DNA of 38,232 bases from Streptomyces sp. A1277 (GTDB lineage: Bacteria; Actinomycetota; Actinomycetes; Streptomycetales; Streptomycetaceae). Position numbers and translations under genes: made by a program. The notes beneath the pieces are model-generated. The model worked only from the letters and a program-made list of their open reading frames with translations, was not told where the DNA came from and ran no database searches. This document shows, one piece after another, positions 31,731 to 38,232 of this stretch; position 1 is the stretch's first letter; every line of letters starts with the position of its first letter. The DNA is taken from positions 1 through 38,232 of the forward strand of contig NZ_SSBI01000062.1 in assembly GCF_004795015.1 (NCBI RefSeq), in the 5' to 3' direction.

Positions 31731-32779
31731 GTCGCGCAGGGTGGCGCGGCAGTGGTGACCAGCTGCGATTCAGACGGCAGGGCAGGGTTGAGGGAGTGCT
31801 GGGGGACGACGCGGGGCTTACTGCCGCGGTGCTCGCGGCACAGCACGGGGACGAGGACGCCTTCCGTACTGTGTACCGCGCTGTGCAGCCGCGGCTGCTG
31901 GGCTACATAAGGACACTGGTGGGGGAGCCGGACGCCGAGGACGTGGCGTCCGAGTCGTGGCTGCAGATAGCCCGGGACCTCGACCGTTTCAGCGGGGACG
32001 CCGACCGCTTCCGGGGCTGGGCGGCGCGGATAGCCCGCAACCGGGCCCTGGACCATCTCCGGATGCGCGGCAGGCGTCCCGCCATCGGCGGCGACGAGAC
32101 GGAGCTGTCCGAGAAGCCGGCCGTTTCCGACACCGCCGACGAGGCGATCGAGTCCCTGGCGACCGGCCGCACCATGTCGCTCATAGCCCAGCTGCCGCAG
32201 GACCAGGCCGAGGCCGTGGTGCTGCGCGTGGTCGTCGGGCTCGACGCGAAGAGCGCGGCGCAGACGCTCGGCAAGCGGCCGGGCGCGGTGCGCACCGCCG
32301 CCCACCGGGGTCTGAAGCGGCTCGCCGAACTGCTGCGGGCGGACAGCGCGGAGGGCCCGGTGCGCCCCGATGGCGGAGGCGGGCAGCCCGCCCCGGGTTC
32401 GGCGGGCGACCGCGTGCCGCCCGGGGCGTCCCCGGATACCGCCGTGCCGCACCGAGGAGCCACGGACGCCGGCGCCTCACCCGGCTCGGCACCGGAGACC
32501 GCCGTGCCGCGCGGCGCGTCCCCCGACGCCGCCGTCTCGCGTACCGCCGTGCCGGAAGCAGGGCGTCCGCAGGGCGCGGCGCCCGCCGGGCCGGTCGTTC
32601 CGCCCCGGCGTCCGGCCGGTCCCGAGGGCCCGTCGGCCTCTCTCCGGAACAACGTGGCGGACGCGGCGGCCCCTACGGCGGAACTCGGAGCCGTACCCGC
32701 GCAACGCCCCTCACGCACCGGCCTGGTGGCTCCCGCCGGTGTGACGCATTCGCGTCTTCGGACGCAGAAGGACATGTGA
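31724..32779 (+). CDS. ECF-like RNA polymerase sigma factor with Pro/Ala tail
   Basis: A 351-residue sigma-70-family protein. Region 2 (residues of about 42-121) includes GDEDAFRTVYRAVQPRLLGYI, DAEDVASESWLQIARDL and FRGWAARIARNRALDHLR, the core-binding and -10 recognition part. Region 4 (about 153-207) has LPQDQAEAVVLRVVVGLDAKSAAQTLGKRPGAVRTAAHRG, the -35 helix-turn-helix. A long disordered tail of about 145 residues follows, rich in Pro, Ala, Gly and Ser with GASPDTAVP-type repeats, unusual for ECF proteins. The GTG at 31724 has GAAGGA 6 bases upstream and overlaps a leader ORF; the GTG at 31796 is an alternative nearer the conserved part. Its stop overlaps the next ATG (TGATG). Confidence 0.87.
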   Translation: MLSRAGWRGSGDQLRFRRQGRVEGVLGDDAGLTAAVLAAQHGDEDAFRTVYRAVQPRLLGYIRTLVGEPDAEDVASESWLQIARDLDRFSGDADRFRGWAARIARNRALDHLRMRGRRPAIGGDETELSEKPAVSDTADEAIESLATGRTMSLIAQLPQDQAEAVVLRVVVGLDAKSAAQTLGKRPGAVRTAAHRGLKRLAELLRADSAEGPVRPDGGGGQPAPGSAGDRVPPGASPDTAVPHRGATDAGASPGSAPETAVPRGASPDAAVSRTAVPEAGRPQGAAPAGPVVPPRRPAGPEGPSASLRNNVADAAAPTAELGAVPAQRPSRTGLVAPAGVTHSRLRTQKDM

Positions 32780-33918
32780 TGGCCGACGAGCAGTACGCAT
32801 GGCTTGACAAGGAAGCGGCGGAGAAGTTGCTCCGCGGCGAACCGGTCGATCCTGCCGAAGGCCGCCCCTGTCAGGATGCCGAACGCCTCGCGGCCGCCCT
32901 CGCCGCCGCAGCCCGCACCGCCCTGCCCGCCACCGGCGAACTGCCCGGCGAGGCCGCCGCGCTGGCCGCCTTCCGCGCCGCCCCGCGCCGGGCCCGGACC
33001 GCAGGGGAGCCGGCACCGCACGCCGACGACTCCGGGACCGCGATGCTCGCCCCCGTCCACATAGGCAGGCCCGCCTCCGGCTCGGGGGGTGGCGGCGCGG
33101 GTCCGCGCGGCGAGCGCCCGTTCCGCTGGAGCCGTCCCCTGCGCTTCGGCCTCGTCGCCTCTCTGGCGTGCTGTGCGATCGGCGGGGTGGCCGTGGCCGC
33201 CGGGACCGGGGTGCTGCCCGGGCCCTTCGGCCGGCACACCCCCTCCCCGGCGACCTCGGTCTCGGCCGCCGCCTCGCCCAAGGAACTGGGCTCAGGTCTC
33301 GTACCCGACGACGAGACCTCCGCACCGCCGCCGCCCGGCTCCCCGGACCCCGGCACCCCCACCCCGGACGCCCCGGCCCCCGGCAGCGGCACCGACGAGG
33401 ACGGCGAGGACTTCGCGCGCCCGGACAGCACCGCGCCCGACAGCGGCCGGAGCGGCAAGGACGAGGGCGGCACGGACGGGACGGGCGGCAGCCGGTCCGG
33501 CGGTGGTTCCGGCACCGACGACGACACCCACGCCGGCGGCTCCCCGGACACCGATAAGGGCAACGGCCGCTCCGGCGACGACGACACGTCCGCCGCCTGG
33601 TACGCCAAGACCCTGAAGGCATGCCGCGATTACCGCGACGGCACGCTCGACCACGACCGCAGGGCCCGCCTCGAAGACCTGGCCAAGGGCGCGCGCAACC
33701 TGGACCGGTTCTGCGACCGGCTGCTCGGCAAGGCGGCCGGGGACGACGACGGCCAGGGGAACACCGAGCAGGGCGGCGACGCCTCGGGCGTGCTCCCGTC
33801 GATCCGGTTCACCGAGTCGCCCGGACCCTCGGCGGCGGCCATCGCCCCGGACCCGTCGACGGCGGACTTCGGCACCGCCCGCGCCCCGGAGCCGACCGCC
33901 TCCGCGGCCGCCCGCTGA
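32779..33918 (+). CDS. Single-span membrane protein, candidate anti-sigma factor
   Basis: A 379-residue protein translationally coupled to the sigma factor (1-base overlap). The N-terminal 110 residues are cytoplasmic in prediction, with a helix EQYAWLDKEAAEKLLRG and an Ala-rich section (ERLAAALAAAARTAL). One transmembrane helix follows (about 123-146, GLVASLACCAIGGVAVAAG). The outer part is long and low-complexity (Pro/Gly/Asp/Ser), with one ordered island WYAKTLKACRDYRDGTLDHDRRARLEDLAKGARNLDRFCDRLLG in which two cysteines could pair. There is no HxxxCxxC zinc anti-sigma motif. The anti-sigma role is inferred from gene coupling and topology, not from a recognised domain. Confidence 0.8.
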   Translation: MADEQYAWLDKEAAEKLLRGEPVDPAEGRPCQDAERLAAALAAAARTALPATGELPGEAAALAAFRAAPRRARTAGEPAPHADDSGTAMLAPVHIGRPASGSGGGGAGPRGERPFRWSRPLRFGLVASLACCAIGGVAVAAGTGVLPGPFGRHTPSPATSVSAAASPKELGSGLVPDDETSAPPPPGSPDPGTPTPDAPAPGSGTDEDGEDFARPDSTAPDSGRSGKDEGGTDGTGGSRSGGGSGTDDDTHAGGSPDTDKGNGRSGDDDTSAAWYAKTLKACRDYRDGTLDHDRRARLEDLAKGARNLDRFCDRLLGKAAGDDDGQGNTEQGGDASGVLPSIRFTESPGPSAAAIAPDPSTADFGTARAPEPTASAAAR

Positions 33919-34037
33919 CGGCCCCTGCCGCCCGGTGTGACGTTTTCCGGCCTGCGGACGCTGTACAGAATGAGCCGACTGGTCATCGGCAGCGCCCGGA
34001 GCCGGGGTTCCCCCCGTACCTGCGGCTCGGCGCACAT

Positions 34038-34076
34038 GGCGCGGGCGGGACACGTTCCCCCGGTCCCGCCCGCGCC
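34038..34076. terminator. Bidirectional terminator, membrane protein / L,D-transpeptidase
   Basis: A 14-bp perfect stem (34038-34051 with 34063-34076, core GCGCGGGCGGGAC/GTCCCGCCCGCGC) and an 11-base loop lie just before the L,D-transpeptidase stop on the other strand and about 120 bases after the stop at 33918. The rest of 33919-34037 holds nothing recognised. Confidence 0.85.
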
Positions 34077-34078
34077 CC

Positions 34079-35023
34079 TCACTTGTAGACGACGACCTTG
34101 TCGCCGGTGCGGACCTGCGCGAACAGGGACGCGATCTTCCCCTCGTCGCGGACGTTGACACAGCCGTGCGAGGCGCCGTTGTAGCCGCGGGCCGCGAAGT
34201 CCGAGGAGTAGTGCACGGCTTGGCCGCCGCTGAAGAACATCGCGTAGGGCATGGCCGTGTGGTAGATCGTCGAGACGTGGTGCCGCGACTTCCAGTACAC
34301 GGAGAAGGTGCCCTCACGGGTCGGGGTGTACTGCGAGCCGAACCGTACGTCCATGGACGAGACGACCTTGCCGTCGATCATCCAGGAGAGCGTCCGGCTG
34401 TTCTTGCTGATGCAGATCACCCGGCCCGTCAGACACCGCTTGTCCGGCTTGGCGACCGGGAGGGTGGTCGGCGGATTCAGCTCGGCGGCCGTCGGGGTGC
34501 GCGTCATGCCGAGCAGCTTCTGCCAGGTGACGGTGTCCGTCTTCCCGGTCCTGGACAGGCCGCGCTTGCCCTGGAACGACTGCACGGCGGTGGCCGTGAC
34601 GGACCCGTAGTAGCCGGTGGGACTCCGGTCGAAGTGGCCGATCTGGCGCAGCCGGGCTTGCAGTTCGCGCACCTGCTTGCCCTCCGCCCCGCTCGCCATC
34701 AGCACCGTGCCCTGCGGATCGGCCGAAGGCGGCGTACTGCTGGGCTTCGGCGGCGCCTTCGCCGGCTCCTTCGTCTTCGTCGCGCTCGCGGACGGGCTCG
34801 CCGCGGCCGTTTCGCCGCCGCCCGGCTTCGCGTCCTCGGTGGGTGAGGCGGAACTGCTGCTCGCCGGTGCCGACGGGGCGGTCTGCGCGCCGTCGACGGG
34901 TTCCGCCTTGCAGCCGGCGGTCACGGCGGCCAGGGCCATGACGGCCACGGCGGCGGTCGCGGCGCCGGCTCCCCGGCCGCCCCTGCGCACGTGTCCGCGC
35001 CCGGTCCTGCTGGTGCTTACCAT
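34079..35023 (-). CDS. L,D-transpeptidase lipoprotein (YkuD domain)
   Basis: A 314-residue lipoprotein that would form 3-3 peptidoglycan cross-links outside the membrane. A basic N-terminus, a hydrophobic core and the lipobox TAGC place the lipidated cysteine at C38. A Ser/Ala/Pro/Lys linker is followed by a PG_binding_1 domain (about 108-168, KQVRELQARLRQIGHFD...YGSVTATAVQSFQ) and a YkuD catalytic domain. HYSSDFAARGYNGASHGCVN contains the active-site cysteine C288 with H286 in the SHGCVN motif. The ATG at 35023 follows AGGGGG. It is divergent from the LeuE-type gene. Confidence 0.94.
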   Translation of the reverse strand: MVSTSRTGRGHVRRGGRGAGAATAAVAVMALAAVTAGCKAEPVDGAQTAPSAPASSSSASPTEDAKPGGGETAAASPSASATKTKEPAKAPPKPSSTPPSADPQGTVLMASGAEGKQVRELQARLRQIGHFDRSPTGYYGSVTATAVQSFQGKRGLSRTGKTDTVTWQKLLGMTRTPTAAELNPPTTLPVAKPDKRCLTGRVICISKNSRTLSWMIDGKVVSSMDVRFGSQYTPTREGTFSVYWKSRHHVSTIYHTAMPYAMFFSGGQAVHYSSDFAARGYNGASHGCVNVRDEGKIASLFAQVRTGDKVVVYK

Positions 35024-35137
35024 CCCGACCCCCTGAATCCTTGTGTCCCATGGGACGGGTTCCCGCTCCGCCCGGTTGCCGAATCATTCGGACACGTTCC
35101 GGGGGGCGTGTTCCGCTCCGGAACCCTCGGGCAGCGT

Positions 35138-35157
35138 TGTCGTACCCGCGTGCGACA
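35138..35157. promoter_or_regulatory. Imperfect palindrome before LeuE-type gene
   Basis: TGTCGTAC (35138-35145) and GTGCGACA (35150-35157) are inverted with one mismatch and a CCGC spacer, ending 9 bases before the ATG at 35167. The place suits a repressor site over the transcription start. Confidence 0.4.
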
Positions 35158-35166
35158 CTCCGTTCC

Positions 35167-35835
35167 ATGCTGGGTGTCACCGACCTTCCGACCTATCTCG
35201 CCGGCCTGGTGCTGATCGTTCTGCTGCCGGGGCCGAATTCGCTGTACGTGCTGTCCGTCGCCGCGCGGCGCGGGGTGCGGACCGGGTATGTGGCCGCCGC
35301 CGGGGTGTGGACCGGGGACACCGTGCTGATGACGCTGTCCGCGCTGGGCGCCTCCTCGCTGTTGCAGACGACGCCCGTGCTGTTCGCCGTCGTCAAGTAC
35401 GCCGGTGCCGGCTATCTGACCTGGATGGCCATCGGGATGCTGCGGGCCGCCGTGTCCATGTGGCGCGAGCGGCACCGGCGGGTCGCCGAGATCACGGGGG
35501 AGTCGGCGGACGGGGCGCAGGTGCCCGGGGGCATGGAGCGGCCGTACCGGCGGGCGCTGGTGGTCAGCCTGTTCAACCCGAAGGCGATCCTGTTCCTGAT
35601 CTCGTTCTTCGTGCAGTTCGTCGACCCGGGGTACGCCTACCCGGCGCTCTCCTTCCTGGTGCTGGGCACCCTGCTCCAGATCGCCAGCTTCCTGTACCTG
35701 TCGATGCTGATATTCGGCGGCACCCGGCTGTCCGCCGCGTTCCGCCGCCGCAGGCGCCTGTCGGCGGGGGCCACGTCGGCGGCCGGTGTGCTGTTCCTGG
35801 GATTCGCCGCGAAGCTGTCGCTCAGCAACGTCTGA
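35167..35835 (+). CDS. LysE-family exporter, LeuE-like
   Basis: A 222-residue amino-acid exporter of the LysE/RhtB superfamily with six predicted membrane helices. Close resemblance to E. coli LeuE (YeaS) is visible in TYLAGLVLIVLLPGPNSLYVL (PGPN is the family motif), GVWTGDTVLMTLSALGASSLLQTTPVLF, ALVVSLFNPKAILFLISFFVQFVDP and FLGFAAKLSL. The substrate is probably leucine or related hydrophobic amino acids. The ATG at 35167 is where homology starts. No regulator of the LysG/Lrp type lies beside it; the palindrome upstream may be its operator. It is followed by the 15-bp minisatellite. Confidence 0.92.
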   Translation: MLGVTDLPTYLAGLVLIVLLPGPNSLYVLSVAARRGVRTGYVAAAGVWTGDTVLMTLSALGASSLLQTTPVLFAVVKYAGAGYLTWMAIGMLRAAVSMWRERHRRVAEITGESADGAQVPGGMERPYRRALVVSLFNPKAILFLISFFVQFVDPGYAYPALSFLVLGTLLQIASFLYLSMLIFGGTRLSAAFRRRRRLSAGATSAAGVLFLGFAAKLSLSNV

Positions 35836-35838
35836 TCC

Positions 35839-35946
35839 GGCGGGCTCGGACGCGGCGGGCTCGGACCCGGCAGGCTCGGAGACAGCGGGCTCGGGTCCGG
35901 CAGGCTCGGAGCCGGCGGCGGGCTCGGAGCCGGCGGGCTCGGTCCC
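35839..35946. repeat. 15-bp minisatellite between convergent genes
   Basis: Seven head-to-tail copies of a unit close to GGCGGGCTCGGACCC (35839, 35854, 35869, 35884, 35899, 35917, 35932), with one extra GGC after the fifth. Changes fall mainly at positions 1, 4 and 12-15; the GGCTCGG core is constant. It fills the whole gap between the LeuE-type stop and the monooxygenase stop. Adjacent copies form GAGCC/GGCTC hairpins that may stand in for a terminator. On both strands the repeat could be read as a pentapeptide repeat if translated. Confidence 0.95.
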
Positions 35947-35949
35947 GGC

Positions 35950-37404
35950 TCAGCCGGCCGCGAGGCCGAGGCCCAGCGGGGCGAGGTAGCCGGCGAGCCC
36001 GGTCGTGTCCCGGCCCGCCCAGCCGATGTAGCCGTCCGGGCGGACCAGGAACAGCCCCGTGCCGTACGGCTCGTAGGCGTCCTCCAGCCGGTGCGTGCGC
36101 AGCGCCGGGGTGGCGGGCTCCGGCAGTTGCGCGTCGGTGCCGACCGCCAGCAGGGTGAAGTGCGGGCCCCGGAAGACGTCGAACAGCCGCCGCTCGCCGG
36201 CCGGCCCGTCCGGCGCGCGGTCGCCGGCCTCCAGCGCGCCGGCCCGGCCCACCGACAGCGGCCCCTCGCGGTAGCCGAGGCCCAGTTGCTGGGCCGCCGT
36301 GCCGCGCTCCTGCCGGCCCCGGTGGATACGGGTGGACAGGCCGAGCATCTCGGCGGCGACCGGGCGGCGCTCCTGCTCGTAGGTGTCGAGCAGGGCGGCG
36401 GGCGCCCCGTGGCGCAGCACCTGGCCGAGCTTCCAGCCGAGGTTGTACGCGTCCTGCACGCTGGTGTTGAGCCCCTGGCCGCCTGCGGGGGAGTGGACGT
36501 GGGCGGCGTCCCCCGCCAGGAAGACCCGGCCGTCGCGGAAGCGGTCGGCCAGGGCGGCGCGCGGGCGGAAGTCGGATGACCAGCGCACCTCGGTGACGTC
36601 CGCCGCGTCCAGGTGCGTGCGCTCGGCGACGACCGCGCGCACCCCCTCCGGGGAGATGTCCGGCTCGCCCTCCTTGAACTGGGCGACCAGCTGGAAGTCC
36701 GCCGTGCCGGGCAGCGGGCAGATCGCGAGGTACCCCGCATCGCCGCTCATCATGTGCCAGTTGAGCCGGTCGAGCGCCGCCTCGGCGATCCTCACGTCGG
36801 CCACCAGCATGGGCGCCGGGTCCACCGTCTCGCCGGCCATCGCGACGCCCAGCTCCCGGCGCACGGTGGAGCGCCCGCCATCGGCCGCGACCAGGTAGGA
36901 GGCGCGGACCGGGCCGGTGCTCAGCCGCGCGGTGACCCCGTTGGCGTCCTGGTCCAGGCCGGTCAGCGCGGTCGAGAACGCCACGTCGCCGCCCAGTTCG
37001 CGCAGCCGCGCCAGCAGGATCTCCTGGGTCCGCCACTGCGGCATCAGCCACGGCGCCCCGTACGGCTCGGCGTCCGTGGGCGGCGCGACGCGGAACATGT
37101 GGTGCTCGCCCATCCGCCGGCCGTTCTGCCAGGTCATCCCGACCGGCGCGGGGCCGCCGTGCTCGCGGACCGCGTCACCGACCCCGAGGTCGTCCAGGAC
37201 TTCCCGGGTGCGGGGCTGGATGCCCTTGCCGCGCGAGCCGGGGAAGAGCCCCGGCGCCTGCTCCACGACCAGGGCGCGCACGCCACGGCGGGCCAGGTCG
37301 CAGGCCAGGGCGAGACCGCACGGACCGGCGCCGACGACGAGGACCTCGGTCTCTGTCCTGGTCTCGACCCCGGCCGCTGTTTCCTTAACGTTGTTAAGTT
37401 CCAT
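35950..37404 (-). CDS. FAD-dependent aromatic/antibiotic monooxygenase
   Basis: A 484-residue class A flavoprotein hydroxylase. The FAD/NADPH motifs are in order: VLVVGAGPCGLALACDLARRG (GxGxxG, about residues 22-42), VAADGGRSTVRRELG (DG motif) and VFLAGDAAHVHSPAGGQGLN (GD motif), with QDAYNLGWKL following. A thioredoxin-like C-terminal domain ends with a typical LVRPDGYIGWAG. The family includes rifampicin and tetracycline monooxygenases and phenol hydroxylases; a divergent TetR with a tetracycline-repressor-like C-domain suggests a drug or polyketide substrate. A palindromic operator overlaps codons 3-7, so translation start and repressor site coincide. The substrate is unproven. Confidence 0.92.
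   Translation of the reverse strand: MELNNVKETAAGVETRTETEVLVVGAGPCGLALACDLARRGVRALVVEQAPGLFPGSRGKGIQPRTREVLDDLGVGDAVREHGGPAPVGMTWQNGRRMGEHHMFRVAPPTDAEPYGAPWLMPQWRTQEILLARLRELGGDVAFSTALTGLDQDANGVTARLSTGPVRASYLVAADGGRSTVRRELGVAMAGETVDPAPMLVADVRIAEAALDRLNWHMMSGDAGYLAICPLPGTADFQLVAQFKEGEPDISPEGVRAVVAERTHLDAADVTEVRWSSDFRPRAALADRFRDGRVFLAGDAAHVHSPAGGQGLNTSVQDAYNLGWKLGQVLRHGAPAALLDTYEQERRPVAAEMLGLSTRIHRGRQERGTAAQQLGLGYREGPLSVGRAGALEAGDRAPDGPAGERRLFDVFRGPHFTLLAVGTDAQLPEPATPALRTHRLEDAYEPYGTGLFLVRPDGYIGWAGRDTTGLAGYLAPLGLGLAAG
37384..37398. promoter_or_regulatory. TetR operator 1, inside monooxygenase start
   Basis: CTTAACGTTGTTAAG, 6-bp perfect arms with a 3-base spacer, lies within codons 3-7 of the monooxygenase. 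It matches operator 2 except for one spacer base. Confidence 0.85.
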
Positions 37405-37418
37405 GGACCGAGTGTGAC

Positions 37419-37433
37419 CTTAACGCTGTTAAG
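37419..37433. promoter_or_regulatory. TetR operator 2 and downstream half-site
   Basis: CTTAACGCTGTTAAG lies 35 bp from operator 1, between the divergent starts. A third, half-conserved copy (GCTGTTAACTTG, 37447-37458) sits directly before the TetR GTG at 37464 and could hold its -10 box. Confidence 0.85.
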
Positions 37434-37463
37434 TTGTCAAGGCGGGGCTGTTAACTTGGCACC

Positions 37464-38111
37464 GTGGGTACGACGAAGATCGACCGGTCCCGGGTGGCCG
37501 ACACGGCGCTGCGGCTGCTGAACGAGGTGGGCCTCGACGGCCTCAGCCTGCGCGCCATCGCCAAGGAGCTGGACGTCAAGGCGCCCGCGCTCTACTGGCA
37601 CTTCAAGGACAAGCAGGCGCTGCTCGACGAGATGGCCACCGTGATGTACCGGCGGATGCTCGACGACGACCTGCCCGGCCCGCCCCCGGACAGCTGGCAG
37701 GACCAGCTCTTCGCCTACAACAGCGCACTGCGCCGGACGCTGCTGCGCTACCGCGACGGGGCCAAGGTCTACGGCGGCGCGCAGTTCACCGGCACCGATC
37801 ACGCCGACGGCCTCGAAACCCACCTGCGGACCATGCTCGACGCGGGCTTCGAGCTGCGGCAGGCCGCACGGGCGGGCACCACCGCGTACGCGTACACGAT
37901 GGGCTTCGTCAGCGAGGAACAGGGCGTCCGCCCGATGCCCGACGAGGGGCAGCGCGAGGGCTTCGACGTCGGCGAACGCGCCGAGCGGCTGGCGCGCTAC
38001 CCGCTGGCAGCGGCGGCCGGCCCCGAGATCTTCGCCCACTTCGACGAGCGCTTCGAGGACGGCCTGCGGCTGATCGTCGCGGGCATCGAGGCCCGGTACG
38101 GCGTGCGCTGA
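37464..38111 (+). CDS. TetR-family repressor of the monooxygenase
   Basis: A 215-residue regulator of the classical tetracycline-repressor type. The helix-turn-helix is LSLRAIAKELDVKAPALYWHF, followed by KDKQALLDEMATVMY. The C-terminal part resembles TetR_C (HADGLETHLRTMLDAGF, AYTMGFVSEEQG, HFDERFEDGLRLIVAGIEARYG), which forms the ligand pocket and dimer bundle. The GTG at 37464 follows the operators with no ribosome site; the message may be leaderless. It probably represses both itself and the divergent monooxygenase through the CTTAAC/GTTAAG sites and releases them when the drug-like substrate binds. Confidence 0.93.
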   Translation: MGTTKIDRSRVADTALRLLNEVGLDGLSLRAIAKELDVKAPALYWHFKDKQALLDEMATVMYRRMLDDDLPGPPPDSWQDQLFAYNSALRRTLLRYRDGAKVYGGAQFTGTDHADGLETHLRTMLDAGFELRQAARAGTTAYAYTMGFVSEEQGVRPMPDEGQREGFDVGERAERLARYPLAAAAGPEIFAHFDERFEDGLRLIVAGIEARYGVR

Positions 38112-38170
38112 GGCGGGGTTTCCCGCCCGCAGGCGCCTCGCCTTCGGGGGCGCGTCCGGCGTGCGCCGTC

Positions 38171-38232
38171 GCGCCGCGTCGTGCCTTGCCGCGCCGCGTC
38201 GCGCCTTGCCGCGCCGCGTCGCGCCTTGCCGC
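38171..38232. repeat. 20-bp tandem repeat reaching the window edge
   Basis: Unit gcgccgcgtcgcgccttgcc occurs three times (38171-38190 with one change, 38191-38210, 38211-38230) and continues into the last two bases. The array probably goes on beyond the window. It lies about 60 bases after the TetR stop and is non-coding as far as seen. Confidence 0.9.

Overview
The window is high-GC actinobacterial chromosome, almost certainly Streptomyces. Codon third positions are overwhelmingly G or C, GTG and TTG starts are common, several -10 boxes lie only 5-8 bases before a start codon (leaderless transcription), and the gene order (mdh ... trpS ... D-Ala-D-Ala carboxypeptidase, SCO4848-family membrane protein, metallophosphoesterase ... 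sdhCDAB, GH20 hexosaminidase) matches the conserved Streptomyces core. No tRNA, rRNA, CRISPR array, insertion sequence or prophage was seen.

Layout. 1-5.4 kb: the end of a membrane protein, malate dehydrogenase (mdh), a PEP mutase/isocitrate lyase-family enzyme with an AhpD-like protein divergent from a MocR-type regulator, and ornithine aminotransferase (rocD). 5.6-7.9 kb: a tightly packed three-gene cassette that reads like accessory DNA. It holds a WXG100-like protein, a protein with a WXG-like N-terminus and a putative lytic transglycosylase C-terminus, and a small lipoprotein. 7.9-12 kb: trpS, a 2H phosphoesterase and a DprE1/DprE2-like pair. 12-17.7 kb: YihY-family membrane protein, D-Ala-D-Ala carboxypeptidase, small membrane protein, membrane-anchored metallophosphoesterase and a lone family 5 solute-binding protein. 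17.7-20.6 kb: divergent TetR and MarR regulators with clear palindromes, and two unknown proteins. 20.7-24.2 kb: succinate dehydrogenase sdhCDAB with a strong terminator. 24.4-29.9 kb: OHCU decarboxylase, GH20 beta-N-acetylhexosaminidase, DUF4328 protein, an unknown protein and an MFS exporter. 30-34 kb: a MurG paralogue, then an RNA polymerase sigma factor translationally coupled to a single-span membrane protein (possible anti-sigma factor). 34-38.2 kb: an L,D-transpeptidase lipoprotein, a LeuE-type exporter, and a flavin monooxygenase divergent from a TetR regulator.

Two themes recur. One is central carbon and amino-acid metabolism (mdh, sdh, rocD, trpS). The other is the cell envelope: carboxypeptidase, L,D-transpeptidase, MurG paralogue, putative transglycosylase, DprE1/2-like enzymes, hexosaminidase and YihY.

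The most unusual elements are these. The 5.6-7.9 kb cassette could be a type VII secretion-linked peptidoglycan hydrolase with a lipoprotein guard. The DprE1-like oxidase lacks two active-site residues of the mycobacterial enzyme. The sigma-factor gene is preceded by an overlapping 18-codon leader ORF. Twin palindromic operators serve the monooxygenase/TetR and MarR promoters. A 15-bp minisatellite lies between two convergent genes.
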